DNA from: Taudactylus pleione
Taxonomy: Eukaryota > Chordata > Amphibia > Anura > Myobatrachidae
DNA length: 64,000 bases
Direction: 5' to 3'
Assembly (NCBI GenBank): GCA_031769625.1
Contig: JAUIMM010000121.1
Coordinates: forward strand, 10,869,501 to 10,933,500
In this document: piece after piece, positions 22,236 through 34,225 of the stretch
Position numbering within the stretch: position 1 is the first letter of the stretch
How the letters are laid out: each line of letters begins with the position of its first letter
Translations under genes and position numbers: made by a program
Notes under the pieces: generated by a model
The model's database searches: none
What the model saw: the letters and a program-made list of their open reading frames with translations, nothing else
What the model was told of the DNA's origin: nothing

Positions 22236-22834
22236 GGGCCTGATTCAGAGCCGGACGCTATTTGCACTCGCTCATTCAGAAAAAGGGGCCGGATATTTAA
22301 ATAGAGCGCTCGCTCTTTGCGGTCTGTTGACGCCTCTATGTCTGAACGAGCGAACGAAACATGTGCTCGCTTTTTTTTTAAAAACGCCCCCTGGCCGCTC
22401 GCATCCTACGTCATCTCCGCTATTTATTAGATTAATCGAGTACATCGAAAGGCGTATGAACTGCTCGCAGTGCTTGTTGTAGCATTTTCCTACCGCAATC
22501 ATGCGAGCAGTTCAGGCTAAAAGACAACCAAGTGACGTGGTCGATGACGCTGCTTTGTTAATTATGCACACCCTTAAAACGCCCGTTTTCACCATTTGGC
22601 ACGCCTGCGTTCGGATCTCCACTCCCCGTTTTCAAGCACCTTCCCCTGTTACCACCCACAAACGCCTCATTCTGTCACTCAAATTAGCAGGCATTCGCTA
22701 TTTTGCGAGCACACAATTTCCGACCGCAATGACTGGTTCGCGCATGCGTATTACAACCCATACGCATGCGCAGTTGTGCGAACATCGCTCGGAGTGAACG
22801 AGCGGCCGCTTACGAGCGGCTCTGAATCTGGCCC
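22236..22834. mobile_element. MITE, GGGCCTGATTCAG family (B type)
   Basis: Shares with 420-1040 the interior AAAAGGGGCCGGATAT, GTTAATTATGCAC and CACTCCCCGTTTTCAAGCAC. Ends CTGAATCTGGCCC. Its flanks do not match each other because it joins two different repeats. Confidence 0.8.
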
Positions 22835-23311
22835 TAAGTACGGGGAGACCCTATGTAATTTTTTCACTGTACTTAGTCAACAAGAACTGGGTTGGCAAAG
22901 TCCGGGGCTGGCTCTGATTAAGGGGGGGACCTCACGTTGATTTTTTTTTCTAAGTTTAACACTTTAATTACTATTTACAGTGAGATACATGCAGGCATCT
23001 CACTGATGTCTGCATGTATCTGTGTGACAACGAACTGCTCATGCTGAAAGTGAAAGCATGAAGCAGTTCGTGTGTCAGGGATATGCATGTCGTTTTGAAG
23101 GGTGAATTGCCGTTCGATTTGGACATGAACCTGTCAAATCGAACTGCAAATCACTCTTCAAAACCGACTCAAATTGAATTTTTGAGCCAAATTGACCTTC
23201 AAATCGAATGTTAGTAAATTTGGCAAAACCACTGATTTTCAAAAATTCGATTTGAATCGATTTGAGAAGTGCTAAATCACTCCTTAAATCGACCAATAGT
23301 AAATTTACCCC

Positions 23312-23710
23312 TAGATCTTCATAAAATGATGAGAAATAAGGTGTTCTAACGCGTATCTCGGCCTTTGTCTGTCTGGCCGTTTCCTCAGAGGCAATGAGCC
23401 TTATTTCTCAGAGAGCCGTGATATACCTTCTCTCATTAGTTATGTGAGTGCAGGTAAATCTCTCATAAATACGTAACAGCACCCCCGACCCTCATTCTGC
23501 GCTCTCTTCTCTGTGCTGCGACTGCTGTGTTGCTTTCAGATATCCTATAGTATATTATTATTGATGTGATTTCTTTTGATTTATTGTGAAACATTTTTAA
23601 TGTGATTTAATCTGAAAATACTTATATTTTAATTAGAACTAATTAACTTTACAGTATATATTAAACGGCTTTTGAATCCTATTGCGCTCCCTTTTGTTCC
23701 ATGTGGACCT
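23312..23710. repeat. PLE-pLTR-like terminal segment
   Basis: On the minus strand it reads TCTGAGGAAACGGCCAGACA, with GGCCGAGATACGCG, a stem plus GAAACG-type arrangement seen in Penelope termini, and then the 170-bp sequence that is inverted at 18.7-18.9 kb. Class assignment is tentative. Confidence 0.4.
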
Positions 23711-23777
23711 TAATCTGGCACTGCATAAAGGACATGGCCTCCATAATTGGGTGCATAAAGGATGTAGTACACTATTA

Positions 23778-24637
23778 GGGGTATTCAATATGGGTGCGAT
23801 AACATCGTTTTTGCATTAATATCGGAGGTATGACGTCATTATCGCAGGTTTTACTTTTACACCTTATTCAATTTCAAAGACTTATCGCAGTTTTGAAAAG
23901 TCTTTGATAAAAAACGGGGATAAGTTTTCACCATTGAATAGGTGTCGAAAAAAAGCGCAGAATTGGGGTTTAGGGGTGTAGGCTTAAAAAAAACAGCCTG
24001 CACCCCTGGGAATGACATTTAAAAAAGAACTGTGTCAAAAAAAGTAAAAAAAAAAAAATAGGGAAACCCCAAAAAATTAATTTAAAAATTGGGGTGAAAA
24101 AAAACTGGAAAAAAATTGTATAACAACAGGGAAATAGGATCAGGGCTATTCTGCAAGTATGCGGCAGGTGTATTCTAGAATAGAATTATAGCGGCAGGTG
24201 CACAAATGCAGAATTTTTAAAAATTGACTTTAGGGACTTAAAGATATGCTAGTACCCATTTTTATGTACCCCAAATTTGATGGGACCACTTAAAAAAATG
24301 AAAAAAATAACCTAAGTGCTCTTCTGCAACACTTCTTCAATGTCGGGAAAAAAACACCTGCTGCGGCTATTTAAATCCCAGACTTTCATTTAAAGGCTAA
24401 AACGGGGGTACCCATAGTGATCCCCTATGTTTTTACAACTTTAGGGGGGTCTTACAATTTTTTAAAGGAAAAATTCGTAACTTTACGCAAATCCAACTTC
24501 TGAGTTTCCCGTTTTCGTTAATTTTATATTGAATACGGGGATAAGCGGGAGCGCGCCCGATACTTTAACGCAGGTAAAAACTCCAATATGAAACGTTAAC
24601 TTCGACAGTGAAGTTAACGTTTCATATTGAATACCCC
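23778..24637. mobile_element. MITE, TIR GGGGTATTCAATAT (copy 1)
   Basis: Starts GGGGTATTCAATATGGGTGC and ends CATATTGAATACCCC. The interior contains CAGCCTGCACCCCTGGGAAT and ACACCTGCTGCGGCTATTTA. A copy at 56996-57848 lies in the opposite orientation. 860 bp, non-coding, with long A-runs. Confidence 0.85.
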
Positions 24638-25071
24638 TCTATGTCTAAATTTGACATGTCGACATTGGAAGAATGACAGTCAGCATGTCGATAATGGTAT
24701 TTTGCAGTAAATGTCACTCTAACCCTATTTGCAGCCTAGTCCTAAACCTAAAATCATATGTCGACATTTAGACCATGTTGATATTATGGTGTCGATATTC
24801 TGAATGTCAACATAGTGACTGCATTCCGGCATAACAACCCACAATCATAAGTATGGCCTTTTTTTCTGTTTTTTTATTTTGAAGCATTAGGCGATATCCT
24901 ATGGGTAATATCCAGTTTGCAGAGACACATATTTACCAGACTGATAGAAAAACATATCTGCATTTGGTTTGTGCTTGAGTTGAACAATCTACAATTAGAG
25001 ACTAGAATCAGAAACTGATTGTGCATCTTCATTCTTCATCTGTACCTTAAAAATGAGTCTTTTATTCATAG
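24638..25071. other. CFAP65: Intronic DNA before the first visible exon
   Basis: 24650-24830 contains repeated ATGTCGACAT-type segments, a common short MITE pattern (TGTCGACATT, CATGTCGATAA, GTCGATATTC). The remainder is plain intron with a good acceptor at its end. Confidence 0.45.
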
Positions 25072-25209
25072 GTTTTGCGGGATTATCGTAATGTCGAGGA
25101 CACCACTGTTTGTCCCCCATGGTGTATTACACTAAGAGCAATGGGACACACATTTGAGTTAGGACAGCAACACTTCGTACCAAGCTGTGTTCTAGATTCC
25201 CCACGGATG
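25072..25209 (+). CDS. CFAP65: CFAP65 exon 1 of 11 visible (46 codons, phase 0-0)
   Basis: The acceptor tattcatag precedes 46 open codons and the donor gtaagg follows. The product starts VLRDYRNVEDTTVCPPWC and contains RAMGHTFELGQQHFVP, the strand pattern of an ASH/MSP-like domain with a conserved PPWC. Both ends are phase 0 and the exon joins in frame to the next one across an intron of only 71 bp. No upstream exon was recognised in 1-25071. Confidence 0.85.
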
Positions 25210-25280
25210 GTAAGGCCTGTTGGTAGCATGAGTGTCCACTTCTATTAAACACTTGAATAACATTGCACCATCTCTTGTAG

Positions 25281-25526
25281 GTTTTTCCACCAGTAAAACA
25301 TGATGGTCGCACTCATCGCAGCTTACTCCTGCAGAACACGGGGCCTACAATAATGTCCTACGTAATAGATCAGAAGAGCTGTCCTAAAGTCCAAGTAATA
25401 CCACCCTCTGGTTACCTGGCACCTGGATCCCATCAGGTGTTACTTGTGAGGACCCACCCTAGTGAAACTGGACTGATTAGGAATACTTTGTCATTGCAGC
25501 TAAATTGCAGTCCTGACTTCGCTCAG
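25281..25526 (+). CDS. CFAP65: CFAP65 exon 2 of 11 visible (82 codons, phase 0-0)
   Basis: The acceptor ctcttgtag and donor gtgagt bound 82 open codons. The product begins VFPPVKHDGRTHRSLLLQNTG, a classic ASH-repeat strand, and continues with PPSGYLAPGSHQVLLV and a final strand NTLSLQLN. Together with exon 1 it makes one beta-sandwich. The 42-bp minisatellite begins less than 100 bp downstream of this exon's donor, so the splice site sits on the edge of a large tandem array. Confidence 0.9.
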
Positions 25527-25599
25527 GTGAGTTTTCCTTCCATTGATAGATAGAGGCTCTCAATACACAAACAAGAAGGTGATAGTCAAATTTGCAGTT

Positions 25600-28500
25600 C
25601 AGACACAACAAGTAAACACTGACTAGACATGGTGGGACGTGCAGACACAAACAATAAGCGCTGGCTAGACATGGTGGGACCTGCAAACACAACCAATAAG
25701 CGCTGGCTAGACATGGTGGGACGTGCAAACACAACCAATAAGTGCTGGCTAGATATGGTGGGATGTGCAGACACAAAAATAAGCGCTGGCTAGACATTGT
25801 GGGATGTGCAGACACAACCAATAAGCGCTGGCTAGACATGGTGGGATGTGCAGACACAACCAATAAGCGCTGTCTAGACATGGTGGGACCTGCAAACACA
25901 ACCAATAAGTGCTGGCTAGATATGGTGGGACGTGCAGACACAAAAAATAAGCGCTGGCTAGACATGGTGGGATGTGCAGACACAACCAATAAGCGCTGGC
26001 TAGACATGGTGGGATGTGCAGACACAACCAATAAACGCTGGCTAGACATGGTGGGACGTTCAGACACAAACAATAAGCGCTGGCTAGACATGGTGGGACG
26101 TGCCGACACAACCAATAAGCGCTGGCTAGACATGGTGGGATGTGCAGACACAACCAATAAGCGCTGGCTAGATATGGTGGGATGTGCAGACACAACCAAT
26201 AAGCGCTGGCTAGATATGGTGGGACGTTCAGACACAAACAATAAGCGCTGGCTAGACATGGTGGGACGTGCAGACACAACCAATAAGCGCTGGCTAGACA
26301 TGGTGGGACGTGCAGACACAACCAATAAGCGCTGGCTAGACATGGTGGGACGTGCAGACACAACCAATAAGCGCTGGCTAGACATGGTGGGACGTTCAGA
26401 CACAAACAATAAGCGCTGGCTAGACATGGTGGGATGTGCAGACACAACCAATAAGCGCTGGCTAGATATGGTGGGACGTGCAGACACAAAAAATAAGCGC
26501 TGGCTAGACATGGTGGGATGTGCAGACACAACCAATAAGTGCTGGCTAGATATGGTGGGACGTGCAGACACAACCAATAAGCGCTGGCTAGATATGGTGG
26601 GACGTGCAGACACAACCAATAAGCGCTGGCTAGACATGGTGGGATGTGCAGACACAACCAATAAGCGCTGGCTAGATATGGTGGGACGTGCAGACACAAA
26701 AAATAAGCGCTGGCTAGACATGGTGGGATGTGCAGACACAACCAATAAGTGCTGGCTAGATATGGTGGGACGTGCAGACACAAAAAGTAAGCGCTGGCTA
26801 GACATGGTGGGATGTGCAGACACAACCAATAAGCGCTGGCTAGACATGGTGGGATGTGCAGACACAACCAATAAGCGCTGGCTAGACATGGTGGGATGTG
26901 CAGACACAACCAATAAGCGCTGGCTAGATATGGTGGGACGTTCAGACACAAACAATAAGCGCTGGCTAGTCATGGTGGGACGTGCAGACACAACCAATAA
27001 GCGCTGGCTAGACATGGTGGGACGTGCAGACACAACCAATAAGCGCTGGCTAGACATGGTGGGACGCTCAGACACAAACAATAAGCGCTGGCTAGACATG
27101 GTGGGACGTGCAGACACAACCAATAAGCAATGGCTAGACATGGTGGGACGTTCAGACACAAACAATAAGTGCTGGCTAGACATGGTGGGACGTGCCGACA
27201 CAACCAATAAGCGCTGGCTAGACATGGTGGGACGTGCAGACACAACCAATAAGCGCTGGCTAGACATGGTGGGACGTGCAGACACAACCAATAAGCGCTG
27301 GCTAGACATGGTGGGATGTGCAGACACAACCAATAAGCGCTGGCTAGATATGGTGGGACGTTCAGACACAAACAATAAGCGCTGGCTAGACATGGTGGGA
27401 CGTGCAGACACAACCAATAAGCGCTGGCTAGACATGGTGGGACGTGCAGACACAACCAATAAGCGCTGGCTAGACATGGTGGGACGTTCAGACACAAACA
27501 ATAAGCGCTGGCTAGACATGGTGGGATGTGCAGACACAACCAACGCTGGCTAGACATGGTGAGACGTGCAGACACAACCAATAAGCACTGGCTAGACATG
27601 GTGGGATGTGCAGACACAACCAATAAGCGCTGGCTAGATATGGTGGGACGTGCAGACACAACCAATAAGTGCTGGCTAGATATGGTGGGACGTGCAGACA
27701 CAACCAATAAGCGCTGGCTAGACCTGGTGGGATGTGCAGACACAACCAATAAGCGCTGGCTAGATATGGTGGGACGTGCAGACACAACCAATAAGCGCTG
27801 GCTAGACATGGTGGGATGTGCAGACACAACCAATAAGTGCTGGCTAGACATGGTGGGATGTGCAGACACAACCAATAAGTGCTGGCTAGATATGGTGGGA
27901 CGTGCAGACACAACCAATAAGTGCTGGCTAGATATGGTGGGACGTGCAGACACAAACAATAAGCACTGGCTAGACATGGGGGGACATGCAGACACAACCA
28001 ATAAGCGCTGGCTAGACATGGTGGGACGTTCAGACACAAACAATAAGTGCTGGCTAGACATGGTGGGATGTGCAGACACAACCAATAAGTGCTGGCTAGA
28101 TATGGTGGGACGTGCAGACACAAACAATAAGCACTGGCTAGACATGGTGGGACGTGCAGACACAACCAATAAGCACTGGCTAGACATGGTGGGACGTTCA
28201 GACACAAACAATAAGTGCTGGCTAGATATGGTGGGACATGCAGACACAACCAATAAGCGCTGGCTAGATATGGTGGGACGTGCAGACACAAACAATAAGC
28301 ACTGGCTAGATATGGTGGGACGTGCAGACACAAACAATAAGCACTGGCTAGACATGGTGGGACATGCAGACACAACCAATAAGCGCTGGCTAGACATGGT
28401 GGGACATGCAGACACAACCAATAAGTGCTGGCTAGATATGGTGGGACATGCAGACACAACCAATAAGCGCTGGCTAGATATGGTGGGACGTGCAGACACA

Positions 28501-28693
28501 AACAATAAGCACTGGCTAGACATGGGGGGACATGCAGACACAACCAATAAGCGCTGGCTAGACATGGTGGGACGTTCAGACACAAACAATAAGTGCTGGC
28601 TAGACATGGTGGGATGTGCAGACACAACCAATAAGTGCTGGCTAGACATGGTGGGATGTGCAGACACAACCAATAAGCGCTGGCTAGACAGCG
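25600..28693 (+). repeat. 42-bp minisatellite, about 73 units
   Basis: The unit is AGACACAACCAATAAGCGCT followed by GGCTAGACATGGTGGGATGT and GC (42 bp). Variants include CGTTCAGACACAAAC, AAGTGCTGG and AAGCACTGG. A block with the rare CATGGGGGGA variant occurs at 27975 and again at 28521, 546 bp (13 units) apart. A 4-base deletion near 27545 shifts the frame. The unit length being a multiple of 3 and lacking stops gives open frames of 603 codons (+) and 688 codons (-); they encode a 14-residue repeat and show no sign of being genes. It occupies a CFAP65 intron. Confidence 0.97.
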
Positions 28694-30043
28694 CTTCAGT
28701 TCTATAGCGGCAGGAGAGCCACGGGTTACTTACTACTGATATTTCTCCTTTTAAGAAAATTGTCTCATATTTGTAAAACAAAAAGAAATAAATAAGCAAG
28801 AACTGTATATATGTACTACCTTTAAAAAATGATATACACTGTTACCAAAGAATTTTGTGTAAACAGATTATACTAGTTTATTTCTTACTGAAAATATAAG
28901 CAAAATATTTATTAAAGGATTGTTTATATGATGAATACAGGATCAAACCTCATCAATAATATAAGCTAAATAAATTATTAAAAAAGCAGTTTCTTCTATG
29001 AGAAATAAGGAACCTAACACAGTACCACTCCAAATTATTGCTATGGCAACCTTCTACAAAGAATCGTATAGAAATGTTTAATTTGAAAATATAGTTGTCC
29101 GTAAATAGTTTGTTACGGAATCCCACACAGTTGTACAACCTCTAGAGCCAAGGAGAGGATCTTCCACCAGTAACAGCCACCCGCTTTTCCCTTAGTGATA
29201 GATGATCACACCGGTACTTAGGTGGCCATCTGGATTAAGCCTCCAGCAGTAGAGGCTTACACAATTGATGATAGACCGTAGGACTGCTGGCTGGAGACAC
29301 GGTAAGGCTGAGAACTGGCAGTCCAACCACTGCAGGAACTAACTAAAGTGAAGCTGCAGACAGAATGTAACTTGCACAGGAAAGATAGAAACGGCTAAAC
29401 TCAGGGTGAATAGTCGCTATCGACGGAGTAGCAGCAACTGGGACTGTGGTACTGCAGGATTTCAGGCTATGGCACAACTAACAATGATTTCCGGTGCGGC
29501 TGAACCGTGGGCTGTGGAATGGCTGGATCGTGGTCTGAAGTGACCAGGCTGCTAGTTGCAGCTATGCCACGGCTGAGGTATGACAGGTAGGTGGTTGCTG
29601 ATGCAGCTTAGACCGCAGGTTGGAGCAACTGGTCTGTGGACGGTGATGTGGCCTATGCCGCGGACTGTGGAACAACAGAACAAGGCACAATAGTGTGGCT
29701 GAGCCACTGGCTGACGTAGCAGACTAGGGTCTGAAGTGCAGCTATTCCACCTGCTGAAGTTTGATAGGCAGACGGACGCTGATGCGGCTTTTACCGCAGG
29801 TGATGCAGACGGTGATGCGCACTGTGTTACAACAGCATAAGGCACTATATTGTAGCTGGGCCATGGGCTGATACGGCAGAAGCAAAGGCTTAGGTGCGAT
29901 AATGCCGCAGGCTGAGGACTGGTAGGTGGAATCACAGCAGATCACCAGGGCAACTTCAGGCTAGGAAAGCTGGTTTAGGAAACAGGTAACAATGAGCTAG
30001 ATCGCAGGAACTGCAGAACAAGGTAAGGACTGGCTAAAACACA
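28694..30043. repeat. Minisatellite-bearing element, long copy (unique part)
   Basis: Follows the array directly with GCGCTTCAGTTCTATAGCGG and matches 21085-22230 over more than 1.1 kb. It continues past the point where the other copy is cut, to 30040, with further diverged units (GGCTGAGGACTGGTAGGTGG). A TGTTACGGAATCCC at 29110 could be an LTR-like start, and CATAACA occurs at 31364; that is weak evidence. Confidence 0.7.
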
Positions 30044-30545
30044 GGGCCTGATTCAGACCGGTCGCAAGTGCTGAGCGCTTGCAACCGGGTCGATGGTGGC
30101 CAAGAGCGCATGCACACGACGTCGTGCGCATGCGTGAGACCCGGATAGCAACGGGCACTCCGTCGCTCCAGGTCTCGCAACAAAGGGGGCGAGCTGTCGA
30201 TGTTGAGTGACAGCTCGCCCCCTTTGGTTGGCGGGCCGGGGGGATGGCTGCCCAAATGGAGGCGTTCCCATGAGAACGCCTGTCGTTTGGGGGCGGCCCC
30301 ACTGAGAGCTTCTGAGAGTGGAGAGCTTCCGGCTCTGTTAGAGCTGAAAGCTTTCTGGGGCTTGCGGCCACGAGACCCTACCACAAGGGTCTTGTCACAA
30401 ACCCGATGGTCGCGATGGTCTTGACCATCGTGACCATCATCATGGCCGCTCGCTGTAGCTGTGGGTGACCGTTCTAAAAAAAAAACAACCCGGCCCTGAT
30501 TCAGAGCGAGCGCTCTGTCAGAGCGACCGGGTCTGAATCAGGGCC
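30044..30545. mobile_element. MITE, GGGCCTGATTCAG family (A type), TSD ACA
   Basis: GGGCCTGATTCAG to CTGAATCAGGGCC, flanked by ACA on both sides (30041-30043, 30546-30548). Confidence 0.88.
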
Positions 30546-30743
30546 ACAGGCTTCTGAGCACTAGGCACACACGTGCTCCGGAAGTCAGGCAATATCACCG
30601 GCAGGAAGTGTAGGGCTGGCTGTAACTTAACAAGCAAGGAAAAATGAGACCAATCCCTGCAGAGAGCCTCCTTAACAACTGAATGGTTTGCATACAAACT
30701 GACAGAAAGATATGCAGTTATGAGGTGCACAGACACAGACAGA

Positions 30744-31253
30744 GGGCCTGATTCAGACCCGGTCGCAAGCGCTGGGCGCTCGCAACCGGGTCGATGGTGG
30801 CCCAGAGCGCATGCGCACGACGGAGCCGGCTCCGTCGTGCACATGCGCGAGACCTGGATAGCGACGGGCAATCCGTCGCTCCGGGTCTCGCATCAAAGGG
30901 GGCGTGCTGTTGAGTGCGAGCACGCCCCCTTTGGTGGGCGGGCCAGGGGGGTGGCTGCCCAGACGGAGGCGTTCCCATGAGAACGCCTACCGTCTGGGGG
31001 CGGCCCCATTGACATCACAAGTGATGTCAGTGGGAGAGCTTTCGGCTCTGTTTGAGCCGAAAGCTCTCTGGGGCTTGCGGCCATGAGACCCTACCACAAG
31101 GGTCTCGTCGCAAGCCCGATGGTCGAGATGGTCTTGACCATCGCGACCATCATCCTGGCCGCTCGCATTAGCTGTCGCTCCATAAACAAAAAAAAAAGAC
31201 GACCTGATTCAGAGCGAGCACTCTGTCAGAGCGTCCGGCTCTGAATCAGGGCC
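30744..31253. mobile_element. MITE, GGGCCTGATTCAG family (A type), TSD AGA
   Basis: GGGCCTGATTCAGACCC to CTGAATCAGGGCC, flanked by AGA on both sides (30741-30743, 31254-31256). Has the hairpin TTGACATCACAAGTGATGTC and the GATGGTC..GACCATC stem. Confidence 0.88.
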
Positions 31254-31572
31254 AGAGTTCCAGCTGCCTGCAACAGATGGAACTGGAATCAAGGCATAAT
31301 GCAGCGTCCCAGTCATGTTTACAGCCGGGACCTGCCACCAAGATGATCTGCTGCCGTGGATCATAACACAGGATCATTACTATAAATCAATTTTGGGTCT
31401 CTTGTGTAAAATAATTTTCTGCCACAGCAGGTTAGCACACATGGAAAAACAAAGCCATAACAAGATGTTATACAGTTTATAAATTGTCTAAATTGTGATA
31501 GTTATTCATCAGTGTAAATATAATAGTTACCATCTGTAGCTCAGAAATGCAGTTAGCAGAAGTCAGCACATT

Positions 31573-31714
31573 GGCCCTGATTCAGAGCCGGACGCTCTGA
31601 ATCAGGGCCCACCTCCATAAATATGGAGCGTCCTCCGTCGTGCGCATGCGCAGTGCAGACCATCGACCCACTTGCGAGCGGACAGCCGCTCGCGAGTGGA
31701 TCTGAATCAGGCCC
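31573..31714. mobile_element. MITE, GGGCCTGATTCAG family, internally deleted, TSD ATT
   Basis: A 142-bp copy consisting of both ends only, flanked by ATT on both sides. Confidence 0.85.
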
Positions 31715-31785
31715 ATTGTCCTGACTTTTATATCAAAATTCCATTTGTCCGGTATCCAATGCCATTCAAAGATTTTTAAGAATGA

Positions 31786-32395
31786 GGACCTGATTCAGAC
31801 CCGTTCGCTAGCAAGCGGTCGCTCGTTGCAGATGATGTTCACTAATGTGCGCATGCGTGTAGTTCATAGTGTGCGTGTGTAAACTAGTACGAGCGATCGG
31901 ATTTTGCTCGCTCGCCCTGCAAAGACAGCCTAGTGGAATCAGCGACAGGAGAGGCCGTTTGCGGGTGGTAACAAGGGCAGGGCAGTAGTAACGGGGGAGT
32001 GAAGTTGCAGACGCAGGCGTGCCAGAGTGTTTCCACGCCGTTTCTAGGGTGTGCATAATTAACAGGCAGTGTCATAGCACACATCACATGGTTGAATAAT
32101 ACACTTAAGTGCTCGCAGTGCTTGCGGTAGGATACGGTCAACCACAAGCGCTTCGGGTAGATCCGATGGAACCCGATGTACCGATGGTTGTATGTACTTC
32201 CTGGAGATGACGTACACTAGTGGGCGGCTAAAGACAGGCTGGTGGGCGTCTAAAATCACAAAGAGATTGCTCGCCAACACATAGTAGACGTGCTTATGCC
32301 TTGCCGTGCGAGCGGCTGCCTTGACGTCACTTAGCTGAATTTCCATATGCTGGGAGCGAGCGGCCGCATCTTGCGAGTGGGTCTGAATGAGCTCC
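31786..32395. mobile_element. MITE, GGGCCTGATTCAG family (B type, reversed), TSD TGA
   Basis: GGACCTGATTCAGACCC to CTGAATGAGCTCC with TGA at 31783-31785 and 32396-32398. The interior matches the complement of the B copies (GGTGTGCATAATTAACA, GGTGGTAACAAGGGCAGGG). Confidence 0.82.
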
Positions 32396-32631
32396 TGAGT
32401 TCCACAAGAGAATAATAATGAGCAACCCTAGTGACACTGATGCGTTTCTCCAGCTGAAAATCCGGTTTCGTTAGAGGAATGATGTAACTTGAAGTTTGTT
32501 TGGTGTTTGCTTTTCAATATAAATAATGTCATGTGCATAAATATAAAAAATGTTTAATGGGTAGGGTCCTTTCAATATTGATAATTATTAGTCTTTCCTC
32601 ATTTGAATTGATGAGTTAATTATTTTGGCAG

Positions 32632-32856
32632 GAGATTGTTCTCTTCTGCCGGACTGAGACCCCCCAACTTCATCTAGAGGGGGAAGGAAAACTGTACTTC
32701 AAACCAACATGTGTGGGGACCCAGTCAGAGTGCGGCTATTCTCTGAGAAATTGCTCCAGAGTCCCTGTGCACTTCAAATGGCAGATCCAGCCGGCAGACT
32801 TGCCCTGTATTTCAGTCAATCCCAGCTTTGGAATTATCAAACCGAATGAAGCCTTG
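32632..32856 (+). CDS. CFAP65: CFAP65 exon 3 of 11 visible (75 codons, phase 0-0)
   Basis: The acceptor ttttggcag and donor gtaaga enclose 75 open codons. The product begins EIVLFCRTETPQLHLEGEGK and contains LYFKPTCVGTQSECGYSLRN, VPVHFKWQI and NPSFGIIKPNEAL, that is, a second ASH/MSP-like domain with the usual 'N-(C/S)-R-V-P-V' and 'P-x-x-G-x-I-x-P' signatures. It follows a 7.1 kb intron made mainly of the minisatellite and nested MITEs. Confidence 0.9.
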
Positions 32857-33539
32857 GTAAGACGCCATATAAAATAGATATAAACTGGATTTTACAGGAC
32901 AAACACTGTGCTGCTTTCCAAATTTATTCAATTTATAGAGAGTAAGTTGACTTAAAGCTTAGTGACAAGTATGATGCTGGCTACACATTTGCACTATCTG
33001 CTTTAAAACATGTCACTCTGCAGATACATACTGAATTTGGTATGATAATATAAGGATCATACATGCTGTATTCTCCTGGTGCTGTACAAACACATAAATG
33101 CAATATGAGCAAAAGGGGATTTGTCTAAGCACATTGTGAGATAGTGGTTACCAACTCTTGGGTGACACACACTGTTTTGTAACAAAAGAACTAAGATATC
33201 ATAGTAAATAAAAAGAGATTTTAATTAACTTTGGGTCAAATCTTTTGCGATTCAATTTAGTTTTATTTACATTTAAAATGTGTTTCACAAATACTTCGCA
33301 TTACATATTTACAGTGAATTGTAAGTGTACAGTATCTCAGTTATCCTACTATATTGGCTACACTTCAGCTTGGTACAGATGTGTACCAAGCTGGATGTCT
33401 GATAAAAAAATAAATAAAATCAATGTTAAAAACTAACCCTTTAGGTTGAGCCATCACTGCTTTTGTAGGTATTTTGACTGTCTGTGCAGCGATGGTTATA
33501 TAGCTTGTATTCTATGTTATACAATGTGTAATACTGTAA
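32857..33539. other. CFAP65: Plain intronic DNA
   Basis: AT-rich intron following exon 3. No element boundary or coding segment recognised. Confidence 0.5.
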
Positions 33540-33885
33540 AGGTGGCTACACACATGGCGATCTGCACACGATCAGCCAATGTGTACGATTTCCCTTGAAA
33601 CTCTCCCCGGCAGCTCTGCACACAATTTGGTGTCCACTCTACAAACGATCTCTCCTGCATCCAGACTTTCACAGTGCATCGCGTCCTAGATTGTCAGGTC
33701 TGCCCTACTGCACGGCAGATCTGAAGATGCGATGTGCGACCAGCGGGGATGCGCATCGCATCGTGATCGTGAGTGGAGACTCACGATTTACTCAGGATTT
33801 GGCCATATTTTACACGCTCTGTCGTTCCAATGTGTCGGAATCGGCCAGATCGGGTAAAATATCGCTATGTGTGTGAGCAGCATAA
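33540..33885. mobile_element. MITE with TIR GGTGGCTACACACATGGCGAT
   Basis: GGCTACACACATGGCGAT near the left and ATCGCTATGTGTGTGAGCAG at the right are inverted. The interior has CGCATCG/CGATGCG-rich stems (GATGCGATGTGCG, GATGCGCATCGCATCG). Confidence 0.65.
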
Positions 33886-34225
33886 GATTCTTGCAGTTTT
33901 TGTTTTGTTTGCACTGCTTCTTTTTATGTAATATGTAATGCACTGTGGTCCTTTTGTGGTGCCATATAACTAGAGCATAAATAATAATAATAATAATAAT
34001 AGGCTACAGAAAACGGTGTGCAATACAAAATAGTAATATGCATTTCATTTAGGGTTTAGATGTAAGATTGGGCTGTAGATTTTATTGAAAATACAAACAG
34101 GCAAAATAGTTTTGATTTTTCCGTTTTCCAGTGTAGGTCCGTGTGCGACTCAAGATCCACGAAAGTAGCTAATATGGAAATGCAATGAAATTGAAGCTGA
34201 AAAATCAGATACATAGATTGCACAC

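Larger units (their letters stand above)
20018..23311. mobile_element. Palindromic element, TIR GGGGTAAATTTACTAT, with nested insertions
   Basis: Left terminus GGGGTAAATTTACTATAGGT and right terminus CCAATAGTAAATTTACCCC, flanked by TAG. The arms are inverted copies: GTACTTG and TAAGTACGGGGAGACC meet at the middle, and CCCGGACTTTGCCAACCCAG on the left matches its complement near 22890. The centre (20480-22834) holds a truncated A-type MITE, a minisatellite-bearing segment and a B-type MITE. Original size was about 0.94 kb. Confidence 0.8.

Noticed and set aside
25477..27543. 688-codon open frame on the minus strand and 603-codon frame on the plus strand
   Set aside because: Both are products of a 42-bp tandem unit without stops. 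Overlapping frames are open too, there is no domain, and the minus frame runs into a CFAP65 exon.
29110..31370. Complete LTR retrotransposon between TGTTACGG and CATAACA
   Set aside because: No duplicate LTR, primer-binding site or pol motif was found, and the interval contains at least two separate MITEs.
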